Part shown: positions 24,394 to 33,848 of the stretch, piece after piece | How positions within the stretch are numbered: position 1 is the stretch's first letter | How the letters are laid out: each line of letters begins with the position of its first letter | Source of the DNA: Pseudomonadota bacterium | GTDB lineage: Bacteria > Pseudomonadota > Gammaproteobacteria > Burkholderiales > Thiobacteraceae | Direction of reading: 5' to 3' | Length of the DNA stretch: 64,000 nucleotides | Assembly (NCBI GenBank): GCA_021812385.1 | Contig: JAKANO010000005.1 | Location: 62,001-126,000, forward strand | Position numbers and translations under genes: made by a program | The notes under the pieces: model-generated | What the model was told of the DNA's origin: nothing | The model's input: only the letters and a program-made list of their open reading frames with translations | Databases searched by the model: none

Positions 24394-25458
24394 TTATTTA
24401 CTGCCGGACCACTGCATGTCGTACAGCATCAAATCGGAAATGCTGTTGGCCCAGTCGGAAAATTCCGGCACGGTGAACAGCGGCTTGCCGATGGCGCGGT
24501 GCAGGTCGGTGACCAGCATCACGCCCATTTCGCGCTGCGGGAAGCGCCGCGCATAGCGCAGGATGTTGCCCAGCACGCGGTTGGAATCGGCGCCGTCCTT
24601 GGCCATGATGGCGCGCCGCACCAGCGCCGCCGCCACGCCGTATTGCAGGTCGATGCCTTGCGGCACTTGCGATTCGCTGCCTTGCACGATGCCGTCGATG
24701 TCCGGCAGTTGATCCATGCTGTCGATGAAGGCCTTGAGCTCGATGCCGGCGGCCGGACCGACGCAGGCTTGCAGGCCGTCGCCGAGCAGGGTCGGCATGG
24801 AGGTGAATTTTTTCAGCGCACGGTCGGCGAACTCCCAGGAGCGCGGCGAAGGAAAGGCAATCGGGTTGTGCGCCGGGTCGAAGTTGAACAACAAGTCGGG
24901 GCGAAAGCGCAGGAAGCCGATGACGCGCTCGTCGATGCCGTAAGCATGCGCCCACATCACCCAGTCATCCAGATTGGCTTCGACTTCGTAGTGCGTGAAG
25001 CGATTGGCCAGGGGTGCGGGCATGCTGTAGGTGACGCCGCGATCGCCTTGGCGGTTGCCCGCGGCGAAGATGGCCCAGCCGTCGGGAATGAAATAATCGC
25101 CCAAGCGCCGATCCAGAATGAGCTGGTAGGCCGCTGTCGAGACCGTGGGCGCGGCCGAGGTGATTTCGTCCAGGAACAAGATGCCGGTGGGGCCGTGGCG
25201 CTCTTGATCCGGAAGCATCGCGGGAATAGCCCATTCCACCATGTCGTTGACGCGGAACGGAATGCCGCGCAAATCGGTCGGCTCCATTTGCGACAGGCGA
25301 ATATCGATCAAGGGCACTTGATGTTTGGCCGCGACCTGCGCGATGAACTGCGACTTGCCCACGCCGGGCGGGCCCCACAACATCACCGGCGTATGTTGGC
25401 CGGTGAGGGTGCTGTTGAATTCACGTTCGAGAATCGCGGCGATATGGGACGGGCGCAT
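24394..25458 (-). CDS. MoxR-family AAA+ ATPase
   Basis: The 354-residue ATPase has Walker A GPPGVGKSQ near residue 30, Walker B ILFLDEI, sensor 1 FAAGNRQGD and an arginine finger region PAPLANRF. It belongs with MoxR/CbbQ-type chaperone ATPases that act with a VWA protein. The partner VWA gene follows on the same strand after 151 bases. No methanol dehydrogenase, Rubisco or similar client gene is nearby, so the target complex remains open. Confidence 0.9.
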   Translation of the reverse strand: MRPSHIAAILEREFNSTLTGQHTPVMLWGPPGVGKSQFIAQVAAKHQVPLIDIRLSQMEPTDLRGIPFRVNDMVEWAIPAMLPDQERHGPTGILFLDEITSAAPTVSTAAYQLILDRRLGDYFIPDGWAIFAAGNRQGDRGVTYSMPAPLANRFTHYEVEANLDDWVMWAHAYGIDERVIGFLRFRPDLLFNFDPAHNPIAFPSPRSWEFADRALKKFTSMPTLLGDGLQACVGPAAGIELKAFIDSMDQLPDIDGIVQGSESQVPQGIDLQYGVAAALVRRAIMAKDGADSNRVLGNILRYARRFPQREMGVMLVTDLHRAIGKPLFTVPEFSDWANSISDLMLYDMQWSGSK

Positions 25459-25626
25459 GCTTCAAATCCAATTCATTGTTAAGGGGCTAAATCCCTATCA
25501 AATCTAGGTGATTGCCGGGGAAAACCCGGGGGAAACATCGATTTTAAACGGTTTCGCCTGCGTCCGGCACTATCAAGCGCTACAGAATTTTGATAACGTG
25601 TTTAAATTGCCGAGGAATAAATTTTT

Positions 25627-26175
25627 ATGAATTTTTGTAGTCATTGCGGCGGGCCGGTTGTGCTCACCGTTCCCAGCGGCGACACGCTGCCGCGTTATGT
25701 ATGCCCCGCTTGTTCCACGATTCACTATCAAAATCCGAAAATGGTGGTGGGCGCGATCCCGGAATGGGAAGATAAAATATTATTGTGCCGCCGCGCCATC
25801 GAGCCCAAGCATGGCTTGTGGACACTGCCTGCGGGGTTTATGGAAAATCATGAAACCACCGCCGAAGGCGCGGCGCGTGAAACCTGGGAGGAAGCCCAGG
25901 CGCGGGTCGAAATCGGCGACTTGTACACGCTCTACAATTTGCCGCACATCAGTCAGGTGTATTTACTGTTTCGCGCCAAATTGCTCGATCTGGATTTCGC
26001 CCCGGGAACCGAGAGCCTGGAAGTGGCGCTGTTTGATGAAGCGAATATTCCCTGGGATGCGCTGGCATTTCGTACCGTGGAAGCGACCTTGAAAGCGTAT
26101 TTCGCCGACCGTCGCGCGGGTACCTTCGGTTTTCACTTCGGGGACGTCGGGCCTGCAGGTCCGGTCACAAAATAA
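25627..26175 (+). CDS. Nudix hydrolase with N-terminal zinc ribbon
   Basis: The 182-residue enzyme begins with a zinc ribbon (CSHCGG and CPACST), as in NudC and related NADH/ADP-ribose pyrophosphatases. The Nudix box runs from GFMENHETTAEG to ARETWEEAQ and carries the metal-binding REUXEE residues. It hydrolyses a nucleoside diphosphate linked to another group; ADP-ribose or a flavin/nicotinamide dinucleotide are the family's usual substrates. It lies alone on the plus strand and is convergent with fliR. Confidence 0.9.
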   Translation: MNFCSHCGGPVVLTVPSGDTLPRYVCPACSTIHYQNPKMVVGAIPEWEDKILLCRRAIEPKHGLWTLPAGFMENHETTAEGAARETWEEAQARVEIGDLYTLYNLPHISQVYLLFRAKLLDLDFAPGTESLEVALFDEANIPWDALAFRTVEATLKAYFADRRAGTFGFHFGDVGPAGPVTK

Positions 26176-26183
26176 TCCGCAAA

Positions 26184-26975
26184 TTATCCCGTACCATGCA
26201 ATAAACCAACAATCCGCAGCCCCTGCAACACGCTCTCTTCCAACAGCCGTGCGATCGGCTGCACGATGTAGGGGAGAGAGAGCATCAACACCACAAACCC
26301 GGCCGTGATCATCAAGGGGAAACCGATCGCAAATAAGTTGAGTTGCGGTGCGGCGCGCGCCAGCACGCCCAAGCCGACGTTGGCGATGAGAATCGCCGTC
26401 ACCAGCGGCAGCGATAAGGTCACGCCGATCATGAACATTTGCCCAGCGGCTTCGACCAACGCCATGAAGCCCTTGGCCGATATTGGGTCGGTGGTGATCG
26501 GCAATACATGGAAACTTTCAAAGATGGCGGAAACGACTAATAAATGGCCGTTGATCGTCACAAAAATCAGGATCGCGACGATCCCCAAAAACTGCGCCAG
26601 CACCGGCGATTGCGCGCCACTTTGCGGATCGAAAAAGGAGGCGAAACCCAAGCCCATGGTCAAGCCGGCGATATGGCCGGCCATCTCGACGCCCGCGAGT
26701 ACCAGGCGCATCACGAAACCCAGGGTGACGCCAATCAGCAACTGCTGACCCGCCATCAACAGGCCTTGCGCGGAGATGTAATCGAACTTGGGCGGCGCGG
26801 GTAATAGCGGCGCAATCGTTAGAGTAAGAATAAACGCAATGCCCATGCGCAGCCGCGCCGGAATGCCGCGGTTGCTCAAGAGCGGCTCCACCAGCATCAG
26901 GCCGCTGATGCGAATCAAGGGCCAAATCAATACAGCGAGCCAGGCCTCGAGTTGGCTGGAGGTGATGCTGATCAT
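26184..26975 (-). CDS. fliR: Flagellar export apparatus protein FliR
   Basis: The 263-residue polytopic membrane protein is part of the FliPQR export gate core. It begins with SQLEAWLAVLIWPLIRISG, and the family pattern RMGIAFILTL and GLTMGLGFASFFDP is present. Five or six hydrophobic segments cover the length. It is the last gene of the fli operon here; flhB and flhA are not in the window. The 104-base gap to fliQ holds a hairpin repeat. Confidence 0.95.
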   Translation of the reverse strand: MISITSSQLEAWLAVLIWPLIRISGLMLVEPLLSNRGIPARLRMGIAFILTLTIAPLLPAPPKFDYISAQGLLMAGQQLLIGVTLGFVMRLVLAGVEMAGHIAGLTMGLGFASFFDPQSGAQSPVLAQFLGIVAILIFVTINGHLLVVSAIFESFHVLPITTDPISAKGFMALVEAAGQMFMIGVTLSLPLVTAILIANVGLGVLARAAPQLNLFAIGFPLMITAGFVVLMLSLPYIVQPIARLLEESVLQGLRIVGLLHGTG

Positions 26976-27011
26976 GGCGCAGCTAAAAAAACTCGCTGCG
27001 CATGTTTGATG

Positions 27012-27058
27012 TTGCCCTCTCTCCTAGCTCTCTCCCGCAAGCGGGCGAGAGGGACACA
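27012..27058. repeat. CCCTCTCC-type hairpin repeat between fliQ and fliR
   Basis: CTCTCCCGC-AA-GCGGGCGAGAG forms an imperfect hairpin inside a short block starting CCCTCTCTCCTAGC. This motif type is a familiar interspersed repeat in proteobacterial genomes. Its place inside an otherwise compact operon is unusual. Confidence 0.55.
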
Positions 27059-27079
27059 GGCTCGCTGCGCGAGTGTCAT

Positions 27080-27349
27080 TTACCGGATCAACTCGGGAAT
27101 GCTGGAGAACAAGCGGGTCATGTAATCGGTCATCACGCCGATCATCCAGGGCCCGGCCAGGATCATCACAATGAACATGACGATGAGCTTGGGAATAAAG
27201 GTGAGCGTTTGCTCGTTGATCGAGGTCGCCGCTTGAAAAATACTGACCAGCAGGCCCGTCAGGAGCGCTGACAACAACATCGGCGCAGCCACCAACAGCA
27301 TGATTTGCAGCGCTTGCTGCCCAATATTGACGACGACTTCCGGTGTCAT
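27080..27349 (-). CDS. fliQ: Flagellar export apparatus protein FliQ
   Basis: The 89-residue protein forms two transmembrane helices (ALQIMLLVAAPMLLSALLTG and IVMFIVMILAGPWMIGVMT) and is part of the FliPQR gate. Length equals the family norm (89). It starts MTPEVVVNIGQQ and lies 8 bases downstream of fliP. Confidence 0.96.
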   Translation of the reverse strand: MTPEVVVNIGQQALQIMLLVAAPMLLSALLTGLLVSIFQAATSINEQTLTFIPKLIVMFIVMILAGPWMIGVMTDYMTRLFSSIPELIR

Positions 27350-27357
27350 GCCTGCTC

Positions 27358-28113
27358 CTAAACGCCGAAACTTCGCACCAGCGAAGCCAGCAATAAATTC
27401 CAGCCATCAACCAACACGAACATCATCAGTTTGAACGGCAAGGAAATCAACACCGGCGACAGCATCACCATACCGATCGACTGCAAGACGCTGGCCACCA
27501 CCATGTCGATGATGAGAAAGGGGATGAAGATCACAAAGCCGATTTGAAACGCGGTTTTCAGTTCGCTGGTGACAAAGGCCGGAACCAAGATGGTCATCGG
27601 CACCGCTTCCGGCCCCGCCAAGGGAGGCGTATTCGACAGCTTGACGAACAGCGCTAAATCTTGCTGCCGCGTCTGCTTCAGCATGAATTGTTTCAAGGGC
27701 TCGCTGCCGCGAACCAGCGCGTCATTGAAGGTGATTTTGTCCGCGACCAAAGGCTGATACGCGACCTCGTTGATCTTATCCAGAGTGGGCGCCATGACAA
27801 AAAACGTGAGGAACAACGACATGCCGATCAAGATTTGATTCGGTGGCGTTTGCACCGTACCCAATGCTTGGCGCAATAGCGACAGCACGATTACGATGCG
27901 CATGAACGCGGTCATCATCATCAACAAGGCCGGCAGAAAAGTCAGGGCAGTGATGAGGATCAGCGTTTGCACGCTGAAGCTATAGGTCGTGGACCCGCCT
28001 GGGCCGGGGGTGCTGTTGAATGCGGGCAGCCCGTTGGCCGCCCAAACCACGCACGGGATGGCGCATGACGCTATCAGGAACAGGGGCAACAGCCAGGGCC
28101 TGCGGCGCATCAT
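27358..28113 (-). CDS. fliP: Flagellar export apparatus protein FliP
   Basis: The 251-residue protein has a cleavable signal ([19 protein letters not shown]) and four membrane helices. Motifs include [36 protein letters not shown] and the C-terminal [15 protein letters not shown] choose the start at 28113, where ATGATG overlaps the fliO stop (ATGA). An upstream in-frame start at 28149 would add 12 residues inside fliO and is less likely. Confidence 0.95.
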   Translation of the reverse strand: MMRRRPWLLPLFLIASCAIPCVVWAANGLPAFNSTPGPGGSTTYSFSVQTLILITALTFLPALLMMMTAFMRIVIVLSLLRQALGTVQTPPNQILIGMSLFLTFFVMAPTLDKINEVAYQPLVADKITFNDALVRGSEPLKQFMLKQTRQQDLALFVKLSNTPPLAGPEAVPMTILVPAFVTSELKTAFQIGFVIFIPFLIIDMVVASVLQSIGMVMLSPVLISLPFKLMMFVLVDGWNLLLASLVRSFGV

Positions 28114-28541
28114 GCTCCACCCCGTTTTTGCCAAGCGGCTTTGAGCCATTCGGCGAATTTCGGCTGCTGCACCATGGCTTGCACTTGTTGTTCGGATTGC
28201 GCCGGTCGCGGCATGCTATGCACCGCCGTCACTCGGCCCGGCGCCACGCCGACGATAATCCATGTCTCGCCCACTTCGACCAACATCAGGCGCTCGCGCT
28301 GGCCAACCATCACGCCGCCGAGCACGCGCAGTGCGCCGCCGGAACCGATTTGCGTCGGCCCAAAACGCCGCAGCAGCCAGGCGCTGCCGGCGATGGCGGC
28401 AAGCACTAGGAGCAGCGCGAGCACGACCTGAATAAAACCGCCAAACACGGGGGAAGGCGCAATGCCGGGCGCAGTCGCGGCAAACGCGATTGCAGGAAAA
28501 AAGAAGAATGTGACCAGAAAAAACCGAGGCACAAGCATCAC
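28110..28541 (-). CDS. fliO: Flagellar biosynthesis protein FliO
   Basis: The 143-residue protein has an N-terminal signal-like helix ending AFAA, a second membrane helix ([21 protein letters not shown]) and a cytoplasmic FliO domain with [20 protein letters not shown]. It assists FliP assembly. Its start overlaps the end of fliN by four bases and its stop overlaps the fliP start. Confidence 0.92.
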   Translation of the reverse strand: MMLVPRFFLVTFFFFPAIAFAATAPGIAPSPVFGGFIQVVLALLLVLAAIAGSAWLLRRFGPTQIGSGGALRVLGGVMVGQRERLMLVEVGETWIIVGVAPGRVTAVHSMPRPAQSEQQVQAMVQQPKFAEWLKAAWQKRGGA

Positions 28542-28978
28542 CGTTGGAGTTTGCGGATACGCTCCGACGGGGTAATGATATCGGTAAGGCGGATGCCGAA
28601 TTTGTCGTTCACCACGACCACCTCGCCTTGCGCGACTAGCGTGCCGTTCACCAGCACGCTCATCGGTTCGCCGGCGAGGCCGTCCAGTTCCACGACGGAA
28701 CCTTGCGCCAATTGCAGCAAGTTGCGGATTGCGATTTTAGTGCGGCCTAATTCCACGGTGAGATTCACCGGGATGTCGAGGATCATGTCGAGATTATTCG
28801 CGGCCGGTGGAATCGCACCGCTGCCGGCGGTATCGAAGATGGGCATCTGCGCCGGTTGCGCGGCTTGTTCGGCGAGTGCTGCGCCCCAGTCGGCATCGGC
28901 GCCGCCGGCCGAGGGTTCTTGTTCGGCCATGGCGGAAGCCCAATCGTCCGCGGATATTTGATCCTTATCTTCCGCCAT
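28538..28978 (-). CDS. fliN: Flagellar motor switch protein FliN
   Basis: The 146-residue switch-complex protein has an acidic N-terminal extension and a C-terminal SpoA domain: LDIPVNLTVELGRTKI, GSVVELDGLAGEPM, and NDKFGIRLTDIITPSERI. With FliM and FliG it forms the C-ring that sets rotation direction. It lies 23 bases after fliM. Confidence 0.96.
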   Translation of the reverse strand: MAEDKDQISADDWASAMAEQEPSAGGADADWGAALAEQAAQPAQMPIFDTAGSGAIPPAANNLDMILDIPVNLTVELGRTKIAIRNLLQLAQGSVVELDGLAGEPMSVLVNGTLVAQGEVVVVNDKFGIRLTDIITPSERIRKLQR

Positions 28979-29001
28979 TGTCGCCTCCGCTCGTGTCGGC
29001 T

Positions 29002-29976
29002 TTAACTTTCAGCCGTGTTGATGACCCGCTGCACTTTGACCGCATATTGGCCTTTATGCTCGCCATAATGGCATTCCAGTACCGGCACGCCACTGATTTC
29101 CGCGGTGATCGTTTTGGGAATTTGCAAGGGGATGACATCCCCGACTTTCATGTCCATGACTTGCCGCAAAGTAATGGACGCACTCCCTAAATCCGCAACC
29201 AAATCGACCTCTGCCGCTTGCACCTGCTGCGCCATGAGGCGCAACCAACGATCATCCACTTCCAGGCGCTCGCCCTGCATGCTGCTGGAAAGCAGGTCGC
29301 GGATCGGTTCGATCATAGCATAGGGGGTACAGACGTGGAAATCGCCGCCGCCATCGCCCAGCTCGATATTAAACGTGGTCACGACCACGACTTCGCTGGG
29401 GGTCGCGATATTGGCGAACTGCGGATTCATCTCGGAGCGCACATATTCAAAATCCAGCGGATGTACCGGATCCCAGGATTTTTTATATTCAATCAGGGCC
29501 ACGTCGAGCAAGCGCTGGATGACGCGCTGCTCGGTCGGGGTGAAGTCGCGACCCTCGACCCGCATATGGAAACGGCCATCGCCGCCGAATAGGTTGTCCA
29601 CAATCAAAAACACCAGATTGGGATCGAAAATAAACAGGGCGGTGCCGCGCAAAGGTTTGAAGCGCACCAGGTTCAGGTTGGTCGGCACCACCAGGTTGCG
29701 CACAAACTCGCTGTACTTTAAAACTTTGACGGGGCTTACGGAAATTTCCGCGCTCCGGCGCATGAAGTTGAATAAGCCAATGCGGAACATGCGCGCAAAG
29801 CGCTCGTTGATGATTTCGAGCGTCGGCATGCGGCCGCGCACGATGCGCTCTTGCTTGCCGATATCGTAGGAACGGACACTAGAATCTTCTTCCTGCGGAC
29901 CTTCATCCTCGGATTCGCCCAATACCCCTTTGAGCAGGGCATCGACTTCATCTTGTGAAAGAATTTCTTCTGACAT
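29002..29976 (-). CDS. fliM: Flagellar motor switch protein FliM
   Basis: The 324-residue C-ring protein begins with the CheY-binding peptide ILSQDEVDALLKGV. The middle domain contains LFNFMRRSAEISVSPV, and the C-terminal SpoA domain has DLGSASITLRQVMDMKVGD. Phosphorylated CheY (45017-45406) should bind its N terminus. It follows fliL after 6 bases. Confidence 0.97.
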   Translation of the reverse strand: MSEEILSQDEVDALLKGVLGESEDEGPQEEDSSVRSYDIGKQERIVRGRMPTLEIINERFARMFRIGLFNFMRRSAEISVSPVKVLKYSEFVRNLVVPTNLNLVRFKPLRGTALFIFDPNLVFLIVDNLFGGDGRFHMRVEGRDFTPTEQRVIQRLLDVALIEYKKSWDPVHPLDFEYVRSEMNPQFANIATPSEVVVVTTFNIELGDGGGDFHVCTPYAMIEPIRDLLSSSMQGERLEVDDRWLRLMAQQVQAAEVDLVADLGSASITLRQVMDMKVGDVIPLQIPKTITAEISGVPVLECHYGEHKGQYAVKVQRVINTAES

Positions 29977-29982
29977 GGCGGA

Positions 29983-30510
29983 TTATTGTAGGATGAAAGT
30001 GGTGAAATATACGCCTAACACGCCATCCACCCGCGGATCCGTGCTGCGAATTATCCGGTTAATTTGCCCAGCCATTTCGCTGGCTAAGCGTTGCTTATCT
30101 TCCACGGTTTTCAAATCCTCGCTGCTTTTACTGGTCATCAACAATATTAAGGCGCTGCGGATTTCCGGCACGCGCTGGGCAATTTTCTCGCTAACCTGTT
30201 CATTCGCGACTTTCATTTTGATCTCTACCTGCAGGTAATGATCTTCTGCATCGGTGCGCGTTAAGCCGGTGGTGAGTTCTTTATCGAGTTGCGCATAGAC
30301 GGGTGGCTTGGCATCCTCCGCTGCTTTCTGTGAGGCTGTTTTCGGGCTCGCCGGATTTTTGCCTTTTAAAAACCACCATGCGCCACCGCCACCCGCTCCC
30401 AGCACAGCCAAGATCACAATAATAACGAGAAGTTTTCCCTTTTTCTTGGGTTCAACGGCGGCCTCTTCCTCGATATCCTCAATTGGATTATCTACTTTTT
30501 TTTCCGCCAT
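29983..30510 (-). CDS. fliL: Flagellar basal body-associated protein FliL
   Basis: The 175-residue protein has one N-terminal membrane helix (LLVIIVILAVLGAGGGGAWW) after a charged cytoplasmic tail, then a periplasmic FliL domain with TGLTRTDAEDHYLQVEIKMK. It supports stator function. A terminator and a 226-base gap separate it from fliK, so it probably starts a separate transcript with fliMNOPQR. Confidence 0.94.
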   Translation of the reverse strand: MAEKKVDNPIEDIEEEAAVEPKKKGKLLVIIVILAVLGAGGGGAWWFLKGKNPASPKTASQKAAEDAKPPVYAQLDKELTTGLTRTDAEDHYLQVEIKMKVANEQVSEKIAQRVPEIRSALILLMTSKSSEDLKTVEDKQRLASEMAGQINRIIRSTDPRVDGVLGVYFTTFILQ

Positions 30511-30568
30511 TTAACGATCTCCAAGCTTTGGGATGAGCGCCTTGCGCCCGCATCTAGGTTTTGGCTGT

Positions 30569-30597
30569 TTTATAACGCTAAAATGATTTGAAATCAA
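30569..30597 (-). promoter_or_regulatory. Possible sigma-70 promoter for fliLMNOPQR
   Basis: On the minus strand, TTGATT (30592-30597) and TATAAA (30569-30574) are separated by exactly 17 bases, downstream of the fliK terminator and about 60 bases upstream of fliL. The region is AT-rich. No sigma-54 or sigma-28 site with correct spacing was found in this gap. Confidence 0.4.
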
Positions 30598-30668
30598 GCA
30601 GTTTGATTACTTAATTTATGCAGTTTATCAATTCATGGCTTGTAGGCGCTGATACCAGCCAGGAAAAG

Positions 30669-30712
30669 GCAAAAAAAATCCACGGGGATAATCTAATCAT
30701 CACCCGTGGATT
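30669..30712 (-). terminator. Rho-independent terminator after fliK
   Basis: On the minus strand, a perfect 10-base-pair stem (AATCCACGGG and its complement; plus-strand arms 30677-30686 and 30703-30712) is followed by a run of eight or more T. It lies 24 bases after the fliK stop and would interrupt transcription into fliL. Confidence 0.85.
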
Positions 30713-30736
30713 GATGGCAAGTCGGTCAGCTATAAG

Positions 30737-31870
30737 CTAGGCAAAGATATCGACCAAACCATTGTTTACATGCGTAATAGTTGCCACGCCCTGAGATGAG
30801 AAGCCGGCGCTGCTTGCGGAGGCCGTGATGCGCTGCAGCTCTTGGAATGGGTCATAAGGCTGGTTATTGCCCTGGCCTGTTTGCGATTGCTGCTGTTGCT
30901 GCTGAAAAGATTGCGAGGATACATTGACGTTACCCAAACTCAGGCCGTTGTCGGCCAACATTTCACGCAGACGGGGCAGCGCCGCTTCAATCGCATCGCG
31001 CACTGCAGCATGCGGCGAAGTGAAGGCGGCATTCGTTTGATCGCTGGATAGGCTAATACGAATTTCCATCGGCCCGAGATTCGGCGGATTAAGTTGCAAA
31101 TGCGCAACTTGCTGCGTATTCGTGGCAACCCAAGCGACACGCTGGCTAAATTCCGTATCCCACCCAGCATGGCCCACCGGTATTTGAACCGCTGGCGCGG
31201 TTATCGGCGCGGCATTCGCAGGCAGCGCTACCGTACGATTTACTTGTGTTAGGTGCGCTGGATTAATCTGGCTTACTGGACTCTGATTGCTTGTATCAAC
31301 TTTGATGTCTTTAATGTCGCGGGGTGAATCCAGCGGCAAGGTCTTGTCGCTGACGGCAATTTTTGCCGGGTCGATGGTCTCTTTTGCCGTAGTTGCCGTT
31401 GCTGCCGTTGTTGCCGTTTTGTCCAAACTCGCCACTAAATCCGTAGAGCTTATCGACTTAGCGCTTAGATTCGTTAACGACACCGCCTCGGCTTTTTCAT
31501 TGCTCACCTTGATATGCGGATCCACCTGCACGCTCTGCAACTGCGGCACCTGTAGGCTATTCAGCGTATTGATCAGTTGATCGGCGGCTTGCGGATCACT
31601 GCTAATAGCAGCTACGGGATCAGACCCCGCCTCATTCGCGGGCTTCTTCGCAGGCTTATCGGCATCCGCCAATGGCGCTTGGCCGGGATTATTTACCGCT
31701 TCCGGTATCACCGGGACTTTAGTAGCGTCACCCTGGATTTGCGCTGCAAGCAGATTCGCGAAATCCGCGCCGGAATCTGCGTCTGGCAGGCTATTTGCCT
31801 TAGTATCAGGCAGTTTTCCGCTGCCTTGGCTGATTACTACTACGTGCGCTGAAATCGATTGGTTTGCCAT
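30737..31870 (-). CDS. fliK: Flagellar hook-length control protein FliK
   Basis: The 377-residue secreted ruler has a low-complexity N-terminal two thirds rich in Ala, Asp, Thr and Ser. The compact C-terminal domain reads VAHLQLNPPNLGPMEIRIS and LREMLADNGLSLGNVNVSSQ, followed by a Gln-rich tail. The C-terminal domain contacts FlhB to switch export specificity. A consensus sigma-54 promoter lies 48 bases upstream and a terminator follows. Confidence 0.93.
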   Translation of the reverse strand: MANQSISAHVVVISQGSGKLPDTKANSLPDADSGADFANLLAAQIQGDATKVPVIPEAVNNPGQAPLADADKPAKKPANEAGSDPVAAISSDPQAADQLINTLNSLQVPQLQSVQVDPHIKVSNEKAEAVSLTNLSAKSISSTDLVASLDKTATTAATATTAKETIDPAKIAVSDKTLPLDSPRDIKDIKVDTSNQSPVSQINPAHLTQVNRTVALPANAAPITAPAVQIPVGHAGWDTEFSQRVAWVATNTQQVAHLQLNPPNLGPMEIRISLSSDQTNAAFTSPHAAVRDAIEAALPRLREMLADNGLSLGNVNVSSQSFQQQQQQSQTGQGNNQPYDPFQELQRITASASSAGFSSQGVATITHVNNGLVDIFA

Positions 31871-31917
31871 GTTGTTTCCTTAAAAGTGACTACACGCAAT
31901 GTCGTCCCTCAAGGAAA

Positions 31918-31933
31918 AGCAATAGCCGTGCCA
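31918..31933 (-). promoter_or_regulatory. Sigma-54 promoter upstream of fliK
   Basis: Read on the minus strand the site is TGGCACGGCTATTGCT, matching every fixed base of the consensus TGGCACGN4TTGCW. It sits in the 90-base gap between fliJ and fliK. FlrC, encoded at 37522-38889, is the likely activator. Confidence 0.85.
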
Positions 31934-31960
31934 GAATCAAATCTACTTTACGCCGCGCCC

Positions 31961-32416
31961 TTATTCATCTTCATAGGCGCGCTTCCGATTGGAAATATTG
32001 CGCGCGTATTCGTCTTGATCGCGCTGCTCCAGGCGGCTTTCGCGGTGCGTCTCGCCACGCAAGTGGCGCTCTCGCAGGATATCGTAGGTTTTCAGCTTGC
32101 GCCGCTCCTCCAACCAGGCGACCTGGCACTCTTCCCAGCTGAATTTCGCATGCTGCACTTCGAGTCGCTGTTGCCGAATCGCCAATTCAAGTTTCTTCAA
32201 GAAAACCTGAAAATCGCGCATCCGTGTCATATCGACACCCTGCGCCAGCGTGTCGGCCAAACGTTGGCGGTATTCGTCTTGAAACGCGAACAATTGATTG
32301 AGCTTGTCTTCTTGCGCTTGCCAGCGCTGCTTCAGCAACGCCAAGCGTTGCGTCGCCGCATCGACGCGATCGCTGGCAAGATCGAGTAGCTGTTGAAGCG
32401 GGAAGCGGCGCGCCAT
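31961..32416 (-). CDS. fliJ: Flagellar export chaperone FliJ
   Basis: The 151-residue protein is almost entirely charged coiled coil (QRLALLKQRWQAQEDKLNQL, RQQRLEVQHAKFSWEECQ). It begins with FPLQQLLDLASDRVDAA, typical of FliJ, the stalk-like partner of the FliI ATPase. It lies 10 bases after fliI. Confidence 0.92.
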   Translation of the reverse strand: MARRFPLQQLLDLASDRVDAATQRLALLKQRWQAQEDKLNQLFAFQDEYRQRLADTLAQGVDMTRMRDFQVFLKKLELAIRQQRLEVQHAKFSWEECQVAWLEERRKLKTYDILRERHLRGETHRESRLEQRDQDEYARNISNRKRAYEDE

Positions 32417-32426
32417 GGTTTATTCC

Positions 32427-33848
32427 TCAACGCTTGAGCAACTGTTCCAATTGCAAGCAGCTTTCGCCAAAGCCGGCACGTTCGCGCATATCTTGCTGCA
32501 AGAACGCTTCCAGGCGCGGGTACAGCTCAATCGCCTCGTCCAGGGCCGGGTCGCTGCCGCGCACGTAGGCGCCGACATTGATCAAATCACGGCTGCGATG
32601 ATAGCGCGAATATAAATATTTAAAACGCCGCACCCATTCCAACTGCCCGGGGGATACGATCTCCGTCATGGCGCGGCTGATCGACATTTCGACGTCAATT
32701 GCCGGGTAATGCCCCTGATCTGCCAGACTGCGCGAGAGCACGATGTGGCCATCGAGAATGGCGCGCGCCGAATCCGCAATCGGGTCTTGTTGATCGTCGC
32801 CTTCCGACAATACGGTGTAAAACGCGGTGATGGAACCACCCGCCTCACGCCCATTGCCGGCACGCTCCACTAGTTGCGGCAGTTTGGCGAACACCGAAGG
32901 CGGATAACCTTTGGTGGCGGGCGGCTCGCCGATCGCTAACGCAATTTCGCGCTGCGCCATTGCATAGCGCGTCAAGGAATCCATGATCAACAACACGTCC
33001 TTGCCTTGGTCGCGAAAATATTCCGCGATCGCCGTGGCATACGCCGCGCCATGCAAGCGCAACAACGGCGGGGTGTCCGCCGGCGCCGCGACGACCACCG
33101 AGCGCGCGAGACCTTCTGCGCCCAAAATATTTTCGATGAACTCTTTGACCTCGCGCCCGCGTTCGCCAATCAAGCCCACCACGATGACGTCGGCGCTGGT
33201 GTAGCGCGCCATCATGCCCAGCAAGATGCTTTTACCGACGCCGCTGCCGGCAAACAAACCCATGCGCTGGCCGCGACCGACGGTGAACAAGGTGTTGATC
33301 ACGCGCACGCCGACATCCAACACTTGACGTATCGGTGCGCGCACCATGGGATTAAACGGGCGGCTTTGCAAAGGCACACGGGTTTCGCTGAGCAGCGGTC
33401 CCAGCCGGTCCAGCGGCCGGCCTGCGCCGTCCACCACGCGGCCCAGCAATTCCGGGCCGACGATGACTTGTCGTGCGCGATCCTCTGCGCGCCGTTTGCG
33501 TACCATGGTGGCGCGCGGCTTAGGTATCGCCAGTACGCCGGTTTCGATCGGCGTTACGCGTGCGCCGGGCGTCAGGCCATAGACATCGGTGGAGGGCATC
33601 AAGAATAAGCGATCGCCGGAAAATCCCACCACCTCGCCATCGACAGAAAGGCCGGTCGGCAATTGAACCAAGCAGCTCGATCCGACTGCCAGCTTGATGC
33701 CCACCGCCTCCATCACCAAGCCCGCAACGCGCGTCAGGCGCCCGGTTGCAACCCAAGGTTTGGTGGAATTCACGACATCGCGACAATCACTGACAAAATT
33801 GCGCCAGTGTTCGAGATGTTCATCTTGATTATTTTCGCCAGGGAGCAT
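32427..33848 (-). CDS. fliI: Flagellum-specific export ATPase FliI
   Basis: The 473-residue ATPase is related to F1 beta. It has Walker [35 protein letters not shown], Walker [20 protein letters not shown] and the export-ATPase segment [14 protein letters not shown]. It powers unfolding and entry of export substrates. Its start overlaps the end of fliH by 20 bases. Confidence 0.97.
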   Translation of the reverse strand: MLPGENNQDEHLEHWRNFVSDCRDVVNSTKPWVATGRLTRVAGLVMEAVGIKLAVGSSCLVQLPTGLSVDGEVVGFSGDRLFLMPSTDVYGLTPGARVTPIETGVLAIPKPRATMVRKRRAEDRARQVIVGPELLGRVVDGAGRPLDRLGPLLSETRVPLQSRPFNPMVRAPIRQVLDVGVRVINTLFTVGRGQRMGLFAGSGVGKSILLGMMARYTSADVIVVGLIGERGREVKEFIENILGAEGLARSVVVAAPADTPPLLRLHGAAYATAIAEYFRDQGKDVLLIMDSLTRYAMAQREIALAIGEPPATKGYPPSVFAKLPQLVERAGNGREAGGSITAFYTVLSEGDDQQDPIADSARAILDGHIVLSRSLADQGHYPAIDVEMSISRAMTEIVSPGQLEWVRRFKYLYSRYHRSRDLINVGAYVRGSDPALDEAIELYPRLEAFLQQDMRERAGFGESCLQLEQLLKR

